Assembly: GCF_000522985.1 (NCBI RefSeq)
Contig: NZ_CP007129.1
Coordinates: 930,001-994,000 of the forward strand
DNA: 64,000 nt
Reading direction: 5' to 3'
From: Gemmatirosa kalamazoonensis
GTDB lineage: Bacteria > Gemmatimonadota > Gemmatimonadetes > Gemmatimonadales > Gemmatimonadaceae
The first letter of the stretch is position 1. Every line of letters starts with the position of its first letter. The notes under the pieces are model-generated. The model was not told the DNA's origin, did no database searches, and worked only from the letters and a program-made list of their open reading frames with translations. Position numbers and translations under genes: made by a program. Below are positions 26,203 through 34,673 of this stretch, in pieces.

Positions 26203-27279
26203 TCACGCCGCCAGAACCCCCACCGCCGCGCGCGGACCGTCGTCCGACGATCCGTAGACCAGGCACGGGCTGCGGCGGTAGCCGCCGGCGAGGCCTAACG
26301 CGGCCAGCCCCACCATGAGCGGCCCGCACGCCGCACCCGTGTCGCCGGTGCAATCGGCCGGGTGGTGCACCTCGTGCCCAGGGTCGAACGCTGTGTGGTT
26401 GCGCGTGTGGCTCACCCCCCACTCCTTGGCCCAGTGCTGCTCGCCGTTCATCGACGAGTAGACCTCGCGCACTGGAAGCGGCAGCGCGCCGCCGCCGACC
26501 AGCGCGCCGACGGTCTGCGCGAGCCCGTCGCCGCGATACGGCGCCTCGCTGTAGAGGTGCCCCGGCTCCTCACCGAACGCGCCCGGTGTCACGGCCGCGA
26601 GCGCCGGGACGCCGGCCCGCCTCGCGGTGTCGCGCGTGGCGAGCAGCACGAACGCGGCGGCCTCCCCCGGGATGAATCCATCGAGGTGCGTCGCCGACTT
26701 CACGCGCTTTTCGAGGTCGAGCGTGCCGAGCACGTAGGCGTCGCGGAACGTGTCGACGCCGCCCGCCACCATGAACGGCGCGTGTCCCGCGCTCACGTAG
26801 GCCGCGGCCATGTGGATCGCCGCGATCCCGCCGGCGCGCCCCGTCGGCGATGCGTCGCTGCGGCCCAGCTCCACGGCGCCTCCCACCTGCGCCGACAGGC
26901 GCGCGAGAAACGCGACGGGGTCGAGCGGTCGCTGCCCGCTGGTGAGGCGTGGCGCTGGCAGCGCGACGACCACCCCCGGCTTGGGCGCCTCGGCGGGTAG
27001 CACCGTGAGGCACTCGCGCAGCGGCTGCGTGGCCAGCCGCAGCAGCCGTGCCTCGCGTGCCGTCAGCCCCGCGTCCACGGTCCCGAGCCCTGCCATCCCG
27101 TCGTCCGGCACCTCGCCGAGCACGAATGGCTCGAAGTGGTGGTCGAGGAGGCTCGATTGCGCGAACAGCGCCAGCCCCGCGCGCACCGCCGCCGCGGTCT
27201 CCGCGGCCGTGAGCCCCACTGGCGTCGTCATTCCGACGCCCACGATCACGGCATCGGTCGGTCGCGGCTCGGTCGCCAT
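26203..27279 (-). CDS. Degenerate beta-ketoacyl-synthase (thiolase-fold) protein of the type VI cluster
   Basis: 358 residues; start at 27279 has a strong AAGGAGGG site. The thiolase fold is visible (VIVGVGMTTPVGLTAAETAA, AGGIAAIHMAAAYVSAGHAP, FMVAGGVDTFRDAYVLGTLD, GDTGAACGPLMVGLAALGLA). The segment expected to hold the nucleophilic Cys reads SDASPTGRAGG, with no Cys, and the usual HGTGT is replaced by SSMNGEQHW. So it is probably not a condensing enzyme. Such proteins recur beside DUF2169 and DUF4150, hinting at a structural or cargo role. Confidence 0.75.
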   Translation of the reverse strand: MATEPRPTDAVIVGVGMTTPVGLTAAETAAAVRAGLALFAQSSLLDHHFEPFVLGEVPDDGMAGLGTVDAGLTAREARLLRLATQPLRECLTVLPAEAPKPGVVVALPAPRLTSGQRPLDPVAFLARLSAQVGGAVELGRSDASPTGRAGGIAAIHMAAAYVSAGHAPFMVAGGVDTFRDAYVLGTLDLEKRVKSATHLDGFIPGEAAAFVLLATRDTARRAGVPALAAVTPGAFGEEPGHLYSEAPYRGDGLAQTVGALVGGGALPLPVREVYSSMNGEQHWAKEWGVSHTRNHTAFDPGHEVHHPADCTGDTGAACGPLMVGLAALGLAGGYRRSPCLVYGSSDDGPRAAVGVLAA

Positions 27280-27292
27280 GGATCGCCCCTCC

Positions 27293-28381
27293 TTACGCGC
27301 GGGCCACGGCTGCCGGCGCGGCATACGACGCTCCGCCACTTGGGGGCGCCGCCACGCCGGGTGCGGCCCGCCGCGCCGCGACGCGAATCTCGCTCACCCG
27401 GAGCACCTGCTTGTCGCACCGCAGCGCCGCGCGCCACACCATCGTGAGCCGGGCCGCATCGGCGTCGATGAGCACCGTGTCGAGCACGGCCGCCCGCGGC
27501 TGTTCCGCGCCGTCCAGGACGAAGCTCACACCCACCTGCGCACGCGGCAGGACGAAGCGCACCGGTCCCCACGGCGACACGCCGTGCAGCTCCACCGGCT
27601 CGCCGCCTAACAGATGGCCGGGCGCGATCTGGTCCGCTGGCGCGAGATGGAAGAATCGCGGATCGAAGTCGGTCGGGAGGTACGGCGCGCGCGTCGACTG
27701 CCACCGCTCGTCGTACGTCCCCGCCCACCGCCGGCGCGGCATCCAGTGCGCGCACAGCGGCGCGAAGCACGCCGGCGTGTGCCCCGACTTCCACGACGTC
27801 ACCGGGTCCGCCGGATCCTCGAGGTTGGGTAGCGGCATGCCGACGGTCGGGCCCGGACCGTTAGGCGCGCGGAGTCCCGCGCCGACCGGGTTGCGCGGCT
27901 CCTCGTGCCGCACGCCCTCGACCTCCTCCGCGCCGCCGAACGCGCGCTCCCACACGAGGGGCATCTTCGTGAACGGCGCCGGTGCCGACGGGGTCCACAC
28001 GGCATCGTGCAGCCACACGCGGTCACCGAACACGCGGACCACCTTGCGAATCGGGCCTACCGCGAGGCCCACGTCCATCCACGTGGTGGGCCGGCCGTTA
28101 GGCGCGTGCGCGTGACCCACGAGCAGCACGTCGGTCGCCGGCTTGAGCAGGGAGATGTCCGACGCCGCCTTGAGGCTCGACGTCGCCGGATCGCCCCAGT
28201 GCTCGGGGCTCACCGTGACGGGAATCTGCTCCGCGGCGAGCGGCGGCTCGCCGGCCGCGTCGAGCGGCTGGTCGAGCGCGAACGTCCCCTTCACGACGGC
28301 GTAGAGCGTGTCCACGCCGTCGGGGTCGGGGCTCAGAAACATCGTCGCGGCGAGCCCGGTGGGGTTCTTGAGCTGGAGCAC
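27293..28381 (-). CDS. DUF2169-domain type VI adaptor
   Basis: 362 residues. DUF2169 is recognised by MFLSPDPDGVDTLYAVVKGT, TDVLLVGHAHAPNGRP and VWERAFGG with the matching C-terminal half. Proteins of this family act as adaptors that load effectors on VgrG/PAAR-like tips. It lies between vgrG and the ketosynthase-like gene, 18 and 13 bp away, consistent with loading of the island's cargo. Confidence 0.85.
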   Translation of the reverse strand: MLQLKNPTGLAATMFLSPDPDGVDTLYAVVKGTFALDQPLDAAGEPPLAAEQIPVTVSPEHWGDPATSSLKAASDISLLKPATDVLLVGHAHAPNGRPTTWMDVGLAVGPIRKVVRVFGDRVWLHDAVWTPSAPAPFTKMPLVWERAFGGAEEVEGVRHEEPRNPVGAGLRAPNGPGPTVGMPLPNLEDPADPVTSWKSGHTPACFAPLCAHWMPRRRWAGTYDERWQSTRAPYLPTDFDPRFFHLAPADQIAPGHLLGGEPVELHGVSPWGPVRFVLPRAQVGVSFVLDGAEQPRAAVLDTVLIDADAARLTMVWRAALRCDKQVLRVSEIRVAARRAAPGVAAPPSGGASYAAPAAVARA

Positions 28382-28399
28382 GGAGGGCTGTCAGGCAGC

Positions 28400-30556
28400 T
28401 CAGTTCATCGCGACCTTGCTGCCCTTCACCACCACGTCCGACGACGCCTTCACGTTGATCTTGCCGGAGCCGTCGATCGTCACGTCCTTGCCCTCGATCT
28501 TGATCGTGCCATCCTTCTTCATCGTGATCGTCGCGTCGCCGGTCTTGAACACGATCTCGTCGGCGGCCTGCACGAGCAGCTTCTTTCCGACATCGAGCTT
28601 GTCGTCCTTGGCGACGCTCGTCGTCCGCGCCTCGCCGACGGTGTGCTCCTCGTTCTTGCCGATCGTCGTCTTGAGCTCCTCGCCGATGTCGGTCGTCTGG
28701 TCCTTCGCCACGGTCACCGTGCGATTGGCGCCGACGTCGATCGACTGGTCCTTGCCGATCGAGACCGTCTGGCCGTCGGCCACGCTGATCGACTCGGCCT
28801 TGCCCACCGACTCGGTGCGATTGCCACCGATCGTGATCGTCTCGTTGCGCCCGACGTTCTCCGTGCGGTCGCGGTCGATCTTCACCGTCTGGTCGCGCCC
28901 CACCCACTGCGTCTCGTCGTTCTCCACCTCGATGTCCTGATTCTTCTCGGCGTGGATGAACAGCTGCTCGCTCCCCTTCTTGTCCTCGAACCGGATCTCG
29001 TTGAAGTTCGCCGCCGTCCCCTTGAGCGACGACCGCGACTTCACCCCGCTCTGCGTCTTGTTCGCCGGCAGCGCGTAGGGCGGCATCTGCTCCGCGTTGT
29101 ACACCGACCCGATGATGATCGGCCGGTCCGGGTCGCCCTCGAGGAAGTCGACCACCACCTCCTGGCCGATGCGCGGGATGTGGATCGCCCCCCACTGCTG
29201 CCCGGCCCACGACGTCGACACGCGCAGCCACCCCGAGCTGTTCGCGTCGTTCTTCCCGGCGCGGTCCCAGTGGAACTGCACCTTCACGCGGCCGTACTTG
29301 TCCGTGAAGATCTCCTCGCCCGCCGGGCCCACCACGGTCGCCGTCTGGCAGCCGTGCACGAACGGCCGCGGCGTGAGGCGGGGCGGCCGGTGCACCACCG
29401 CCGCCGGCACGCACGTGAACGTGTTCTCGTAGTTCTGCGGCGGCGCGGCACCCGCCGGGCCGCCCGTCGGCGGCGTCGCCTCGACGCGCCCGACGTGCGT
29501 CACCGTGAGCAGCAGGTAGTCGCCGTCCCCGTTCGCGTGGTTCGTCAGCGTGAAGCGGAACCCCGACGCCAGGTTCCGGCAGTTGCTCATCCCGCGGATC
29601 ACCACCGCGCCCGAGTCCATCTGCCGCGCGCGGATCTTCGCCGTGCGCGCGTTGTCCTGGAAGATCTTCTGCACGTCCGCCGGCCGGTCGCCGCCGCCCG
29701 GCGCGGTGCCGGAGAAGCGCTGCGCGTACTCGCCCGGGTAGTCGTAGAGCTCCAGCTTGTCGGAGACGGAGAGGTGCAGCTTGTGGGTCACCTTCCCCGC
29801 CGTCACCGAGTCCACGACCGCCGCGTCCGCCGACAGGTTCTTGTGCGGCAGCTCGAACGTGTGGTCCCACAGCGTCACCTTCCCCGACGTGATCGTCTGC
29901 CGCTTCTCCCACAGCTGGATCCGATCGTCGGTGCGCGTGCCGCCCGTGAGCGGCTCGAACTTGATCGTCGCGCCGGTCGGGAGCGTCGGGTGGCCCTGCG
30001 GCGTGTCGCCGACGACGAGCGTGTGCGCGCCGTCTTTGTGCTCGAAGAAGTAGAACATCCCTTCCTCTTCCATCAGCCGCGACGCGAACGCGAGGTCGGT
30101 CTCGCGGTACTGCGTGCAGTAGTCGCGCGGCTCGTACGTCCCGTTCAGCTCGAAGCGCACGTCGAGCCCCGTGAGCACCTGCTCGAGGATGTCCGGCACC
30201 GTGACGTGCTGGAAGATCCGGCTCTGCGTGCGCCGGCCGAGGAGCCACAGGTTCGGCACGATCTCGAGCCGGTACGGCACCTTCGCGAACGGCCCCGCCG
30301 AGACCGTGACGCCCCCCTCCTCGACGCTGGCCACGATGCCGTTGAAGAACCGGTGGTCCCCGCCCGGCAGGTCCACCACCACGGTCGCGCTCTTGCCGAG
30401 CACCGCGTCGAACGTCAGCAGCCCCGGGCCCGACTTCGCGTCGCGCGGCGCGGACGCCAGGATCGACAGCTCGAACAGCTGCGACACGCCCTCGCGGCAC
30501 GTGAAGTCCTGCACGTCGAGCGGCACGTCCGCGGTCGGGAGCTTGAGCGTGATCAT
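28400..30556 (-). CDS. vgrG: VgrG spike protein (TssI)
   Basis: 718 residues. The gp27-like base is at the N-terminus (FSLSILAS-type start, EEEGMFYFFEHKDGAHTLVV), the gp5 OB-fold in the middle (KYGRVKVQFHWDRAGKNDAN, GAIHIPRIGQEVVVDFLEGD), and a long needle of repeats at the C-terminus (DQTVSIGKDQSIDVGANRTV). It forms the trimeric tip of the injection tube. No toxin domain is fused to its end (KVAMN), so cargo must ride on DUF4150 or adaptors. Confidence 0.96.
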   Translation of the reverse strand: MITLKLPTADVPLDVQDFTCREGVSQLFELSILASAPRDAKSGPGLLTFDAVLGKSATVVVDLPGGDHRFFNGIVASVEEGGVTVSAGPFAKVPYRLEIVPNLWLLGRRTQSRIFQHVTVPDILEQVLTGLDVRFELNGTYEPRDYCTQYRETDLAFASRLMEEEGMFYFFEHKDGAHTLVVGDTPQGHPTLPTGATIKFEPLTGGTRTDDRIQLWEKRQTITSGKVTLWDHTFELPHKNLSADAAVVDSVTAGKVTHKLHLSVSDKLELYDYPGEYAQRFSGTAPGGGDRPADVQKIFQDNARTAKIRARQMDSGAVVIRGMSNCRNLASGFRFTLTNHANGDGDYLLLTVTHVGRVEATPPTGGPAGAAPPQNYENTFTCVPAAVVHRPPRLTPRPFVHGCQTATVVGPAGEEIFTDKYGRVKVQFHWDRAGKNDANSSGWLRVSTSWAGQQWGAIHIPRIGQEVVVDFLEGDPDRPIIIGSVYNAEQMPPYALPANKTQSGVKSRSSLKGTAANFNEIRFEDKKGSEQLFIHAEKNQDIEVENDETQWVGRDQTVKIDRDRTENVGRNETITIGGNRTESVGKAESISVADGQTVSIGKDQSIDVGANRTVTVAKDQTTDIGEELKTTIGKNEEHTVGEARTTSVAKDDKLDVGKKLLVQAADEIVFKTGDATITMKKDGTIKIEGKDVTIDGSGKINVKASSDVVVKGSKVAMN

Positions 30557-30615
30557 GGCGATGGACCCTCGGAGACGGATACGTGAGCCGTCGTTAGGCG
30601 TTCGTTAGGCAGCTG

Positions 30616-33387
30616 TCACGCCGGTGCCGCGGCGGCCGCCGCGGGTGCCAGCGAGAAGCCGTCGGCGCGCGCGGCGGGCGTCACCTCGTACGAGAGCTCG
30701 CCGGCGTCGTCCACGGTCACCCGGATCGCGCCCGGCTTCGTGCCGTCGGCGATCGCCTCCAGCAGTCGGCGCCCGATCTCGGGGAGCATCGTGTTCGTGA
30801 GGATGTTGTCGACGTTGCGCGCGCCGCTCTCCACCTCGGTGCACCGCGCCGCCACGGCGTCGATCAGCGTGTGGTCGTGCACGAGCGTCACCTTGTGCGT
30901 CTCGCGCAGCCGGCGCTCGATCTTCCCGAGCTTGAGCCGCACGATCTTCTTCAGGTTCTCGTCGCGCACCGGGAAGTAGGGGATCACGACCATGCGGCCG
31001 AGGAACGCCGGCTTGAACGTCTTGTCGAGCTCCGGCTTCAGCGCCTTCGCCAGCCCGTCCACCGACGGCATCGTCTCCGGGTCGCCGGTGAGCGTCATGA
31101 TCGTCTCCGTGCCGGCGTTCGTCGTCAGCAGGATGATCGTGTTCTTGAAGTCGATCTCGCGCCCCTCGCCGTCCTCCATCCGCCCCTTGTCGAACACTTG
31201 GAAGAACAGCTCCAGCACGTCGGGATGCGCCTTCTCCACCTCGTCGAGCAGCACCACCGAGTACGGCTTGCGCCGCACGGCCTCGGTCAGCACGCCGCCC
31301 TCGCCGTAGCCGACGTAGCCCGGGGGCGAGCCCTTCAGCGTGGAGACCGTGTGGGCCTCCTGGAACTCGCTCATGTTGATCGTGATGACGTTCTGCTCCC
31401 CGCCGTAGAGCAGGTCGCCTAACGCGAGCGCCGTCTCCGTCTTGCCGACGCCCGACGGCCCGACGAGCATGAACACGCCCTTCGGCTTGTTCGGATCCTC
31501 GATCTTCGCCGCCGACGTCCGGATGCGCTTCGAGATCGCCTCGAGCGCGTGGTCCTGTCCGATGACGCGCGCGCCGAGGTGCCGCTCCAGCTCGAGCATC
31601 GTCGACAGCTGGTCGCGCACCATCTTGCCGACCGGCACGCCGGTCCACCCGGAGATCACCTCGCCGATGATCGACGCGTCCACCGCGACGCGCATGAGCG
31701 GCGTCTCGCCCTGCACCGCCTCCAGCTTCGCGGTCAGCTCCGCCAGCTCGGTGCGCAGCTCGTCGGGACTCGGGACTCGGGACTCGGGACTCGAATCCGT
31801 CCCCGAGTCCGGAGTCCCGAGTCCCGAGTCCCCATTCGTGTGCGCCTCCTCCAGCTGCGCGCGGATGCCCCGGATCTTCTCCACGAGCCCGCTCTCCTCC
31901 GTCCACCGCGCCTCGAGCGCGGCGAGCTGCGCCTCGACCTCGGTGCGCTGCGCCGCGATCGCCGCGAGCCGCTCCGTGTGGTCGATGCCTAACGCGGCCT
32001 CGCGGTCCAGCACGCGTGCCTGCACCCCGAGGTCGTCCAGCCGCCGCCGCGCATCCTCGATCGGCGCCGGCGTCGCCTGCTGGCCTAACGCGAGGCGCGC
32101 GCACGCGGTGTCGAGCACGCTCACCGCCTTGTCCGGCAGCTGACGGTCGGGCAGATACCGGTGCGACAGCCGCACCGCCGCGTCGAGCCCGTCGTCGGTC
32201 ACGCGCACCGTGTGGTGCGCCTCGAGCGCCGGCACCACGCCGCGCATCATCAGCAGGCACACGTCCTCGCTCGGCTCCTCCACCTTCACGAGCTGGAAGC
32301 GGCGCGAGAGCGCGGGATCCTTCTCGAAGAACTTCTTGTACTCGGCCCACGTCGTCGCGGCGAGCGTGCGCAGCTCGCCGCGCGCGAGCGCGGGCTTCAG
32401 CAGGTTCGCCGCGTCGCCCTGCCCCGCCTGGCCGCCGGCGCCGATCATCGTGTGCGCCTCGTCGATGAACAGGATGATCGGGCTCGCCGAGTTCTTCACC
32501 TCCTCGATCAGCCCCTTCAGCCGGTTCTCGAACTCGCCCTTCACGCCGGCGCCCGCCTGCAGCAGCGCGAGGTCCAGCGTGCGCACCGTCACGTTCTTCA
32601 GCGGCTGCGGCACGTCGCCCTGCACGATGCGCAGCGCGAAGCCCTCCACCACCGCGGTCTTGCCCACGCCCGCCTCGCCGACGAGGATCGGGTTGTTCTG
32701 CCGGCGCCGCGTGAGGATGTCGACGACCTGCCGGATCTCGAAGTCGCGGCCGAGCACCGGGTCGATCTTCCCCGCCTTCGCGCGCGCCGTGAGGTCCACC
32801 GTGTACTGGTCGAGGTTCGGCGTCCGTCCGCCGACCTTCGGGGTGCCGTCCGCGTTAGGCGCGCCGGCGGCCGCGCTGCCGCCGCCGCGCGCGATCCCCA
32901 GCTCGCCGGCCGCCTCGGTCGACGGCGCGGTGACGGTCGCGAAGTCCTTCTTCAGCGCCTCCGCCGGGATCTTCTCGAACTCGCGGCTGACGTCCTTCGC
33001 CAGCCGCGACAGCTCGTCGTTCGTGAGCAGCGCGAGCACGCAGTGGCCGATGCGCACCTGCGGCGCGGTGAAGTCGATCGAGCCGATCGTCCACGCCTCG
33101 GTCAGCATCTTCACGAGCGAGGGGCTCAGGCTCGGCGTGCGCGCGTTGCCGCTCTTCAGCCGATCGAGCCCGCGCGCGAGGTCGTCGGCGAGGCGCGAGC
33201 GATTGACGCCGTAATGCTTCAGGATCGTCGCCAGATCGCCGTCGGTCGCGTCGAGCGCCTTCGTGAGGAAGTGCTCGATCTCGACGTCGTAGTGCGTGCG
33301 CGACAGGCACAGCCCGGCCGCGGACTCGACGCACCCGCGCGTCGCGGGGTTCAGCTTCCCGATGAGGGATCGCAGGTTCACCGACAT
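30616..33387 (-). CDS. clpV: ClpV ATPase (TssH) with a hairpin-encoded insert
   Basis: 923 residues. Clp_N domain, first AAA+ (GEAGVGKTAVVEG, ILFIDEAHTMIGAG), coiled-coil middle domain, second AAA+ (GPSGVGKTETALALGD, VLLDEVEKAHPDV) and ClpB-type C-terminus. It disassembles the contracted TssB/TssC sheath. Inside the middle domain, after RAQLEEAHTN, lies GDSGLGTPDSGTDS then SPESRVPSPDELR, encoded by a family B hairpin, so the coiled coil carries a flexible insert. It is transcribed just before vgrG. Confidence 0.96.
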   Translation of the reverse strand: MSVNLRSLIGKLNPATRGCVESAAGLCLSRTHYDVEIEHFLTKALDATDGDLATILKHYGVNRSRLADDLARGLDRLKSGNARTPSLSPSLVKMLTEAWTIGSIDFTAPQVRIGHCVLALLTNDELSRLAKDVSREFEKIPAEALKKDFATVTAPSTEAAGELGIARGGGSAAAGAPNADGTPKVGGRTPNLDQYTVDLTARAKAGKIDPVLGRDFEIRQVVDILTRRRQNNPILVGEAGVGKTAVVEGFALRIVQGDVPQPLKNVTVRTLDLALLQAGAGVKGEFENRLKGLIEEVKNSASPIILFIDEAHTMIGAGGQAGQGDAANLLKPALARGELRTLAATTWAEYKKFFEKDPALSRRFQLVKVEEPSEDVCLLMMRGVVPALEAHHTVRVTDDGLDAAVRLSHRYLPDRQLPDKAVSVLDTACARLALGQQATPAPIEDARRRLDDLGVQARVLDREAALGIDHTERLAAIAAQRTEVEAQLAALEARWTEESGLVEKIRGIRAQLEEAHTNGDSGLGTPDSGTDSSPESRVPSPDELRTELAELTAKLEAVQGETPLMRVAVDASIIGEVISGWTGVPVGKMVRDQLSTMLELERHLGARVIGQDHALEAISKRIRTSAAKIEDPNKPKGVFMLVGPSGVGKTETALALGDLLYGGEQNVITINMSEFQEAHTVSTLKGSPPGYVGYGEGGVLTEAVRRKPYSVVLLDEVEKAHPDVLELFFQVFDKGRMEDGEGREIDFKNTIILLTTNAGTETIMTLTGDPETMPSVDGLAKALKPELDKTFKPAFLGRMVVIPYFPVRDENLKKIVRLKLGKIERRLRETHKVTLVHDHTLIDAVAARCTEVESGARNVDNILTNTMLPEIGRRLLEAIADGTKPGAIRVTVDDAGELSYEVTPAARADGFSLAPAAAAAAPA
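31765..31833. repeat. Family B hairpin inside clpV
   Basis: Arms made of a 7-bp unit (GGGACTC), 31765-31793 and 31804-31833. In frame; it encodes the GLGTPDSG...SPESRVPS insert in the ClpV middle domain. Confidence 0.9.
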
Positions 33388-33439
33388 GACGGCTCCGACG
33401 TGACGGGGGGAGAAGGGAATGGTGTTAGGCGGTCGGCAT

Positions 33440-33512
33440 CACGAATTCCGCATCTCGTATCGCGTGGCTGTGCACCCGTCCAGCTTCGCAATACGCAATA
33501 CGGACTGGTTTC
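33440..33512. repeat. Family F degenerate hairpin at the end of tssG
   Basis: Arms resembling CGCAATACGCAATACGG and an imperfect complement lie between the tssG stop and clpV. A related short perfect hairpin is at 44077-44097. Confidence 0.5.
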
Positions 33513-33518
33513 TGCTCT

Positions 33519-34673
33519 TCAGCACAATCGGAGGACGGTGTCGTCCGGATCGCGCGGGAGGGTCCGGGTGGCGAGCCAGCTCCCGCGGCCGAGCGGGCCG
33601 GGCGCGGGGCCGGTGGCAGGCACGCCGAGCACGCTGGGCGGCACCGCGTCGCGCGACAGCACGAGCTGCGCGTCCACCCCAACCTGCTCGTCGGCGTAGA
33701 GGCGCGCCAGCGCGCACAGCGCCCCGTGCTCCTCGCCCCCCGGCAGCAGCGCGTCGAACTGCGCGCGCGTCAGGGGGCCGAGGCGAAGTCGCACGCGCGC
33801 CTGTGGGTCCCACGCTTCGTCGCCGAGCACGCCGAGCCCGAGCCGCCCCGCCTCGCCGTCGGCGCCCACGGTGCACTGGCCGGTCGCGTCCACGCGCCGC
33901 CACTCGCCCACGAACTGGTCGACCGACGCCGGCACGTCGAAGTAGTCGCCGACGAGCCGCGCCAGCCCGTCGGCCGGCCGCGAGCGCACGGCGAGGATCC
34001 CGGCGTAGTAGGCGAGCGCCTCGTCGCGCACCGGCAGCCGCTCGCGGTGCCCCGGCGTGCCGACGCCCACGAGGTCCAGCAGGTGCGCGAGCAGCCGGTC
34101 CTCGCGCGCGCCCCCCGACTCGGCGGCGATCGTGAAGCGGCTCCGCTCCCACGCGCGGTAGAACAGCGACAGCACGCGGTGGTGGAACAGATCCAGGAAG
34201 TCGCGCAGCGCCGTGTCCTTCGTGCGCGCGCGCGCCGCCGCGTACTCCGTGTACACGTGCGGCAGCACCCCCTGCGGCCCCGTGAGGCCGAGGAAGTTCA
34301 CCGTCATGCGCGCCGGCACGTGGCGCTCGGTGCGATCGGCGGGCGGCTTCGCGCCGTCCTCGTCGCCGAACGTCAGCGCGTGGATCTCGCTCGGCGGGAA
34401 CGCGAGCGACGGATGCACCACGAATCGCACGACCTCGTCGGCCGGATCCGCCCACTCGCCGACCGGCGCGCGCCCGGGCCGCAGCCGGCCTAACAGCCGC
34501 ACCGCCTGGAAGAACGCGAACGACGTCGGCTCGTCGCGCAGCACGCGCTCGAGCGCCGCGGCCGCCGAGCGGGAGTCGGAACTCGAGACTCGGGACTCGG
34601 GACTCGTGGGCTGATAGCTCCCGAGTCCCGCGTCCCGCGTCTCGAGTCCCGACTCGCGCGCTTCCACGCTCAT
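33519..34673 (-). CDS. tssG: TssG baseplate protein with a hairpin-encoded N-terminus
   Basis: 384 residues; ATG at 34673 overlaps the tssF stop (ATGA). After an unusual leader (ESGLETRDAGLGSYQPTSPE, SRVSSSDSRS) the family sequence begins: RVLRDEPTSFAFFQAVRLLG, VRFVVHPSLAFPPSEIHALT, VNFLGLTGPQGVLPHVYTEY and FDLFHHR-type DLFHHRVLSLFYRAWERSRF. TssG and TssF build the baseplate wedge. The first 36 residues come from a family B hairpin and no in-frame ATG follows it. Confidence 0.92.
   Translation of the reverse strand: MSVEARESGLETRDAGLGSYQPTSPESRVSSSDSRSAAAALERVLRDEPTSFAFFQAVRLLGRLRPGRAPVGEWADPADEVVRFVVHPSLAFPPSEIHALTFGDEDGAKPPADRTERHVPARMTVNFLGLTGPQGVLPHVYTEYAAARARTKDTALRDFLDLFHHRVLSLFYRAWERSRFTIAAESGGAREDRLLAHLLDLVGVGTPGHRERLPVRDEALAYYAGILAVRSRPADGLARLVGDYFDVPASVDQFVGEWRRVDATGQCTVGADGEAGRLGLGVLGDEAWDPQARVRLRLGPLTRAQFDALLPGGEEHGALCALARLYADEQVGVDAQLVLSRDAVPPSVLGVPATGPAPGPLGRGSWLATRTLPRDPDDTVLRLC
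34571..34655. repeat. Family B hairpin at the 5' end of tssG
   Basis: Arms of the GGGACTC/GGACTCG unit on both sides of a 15-20 base loop. Translated as residues 6-36 of TssG immediately after the tssF/tssG ATGA overlap. Confidence 0.88.
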
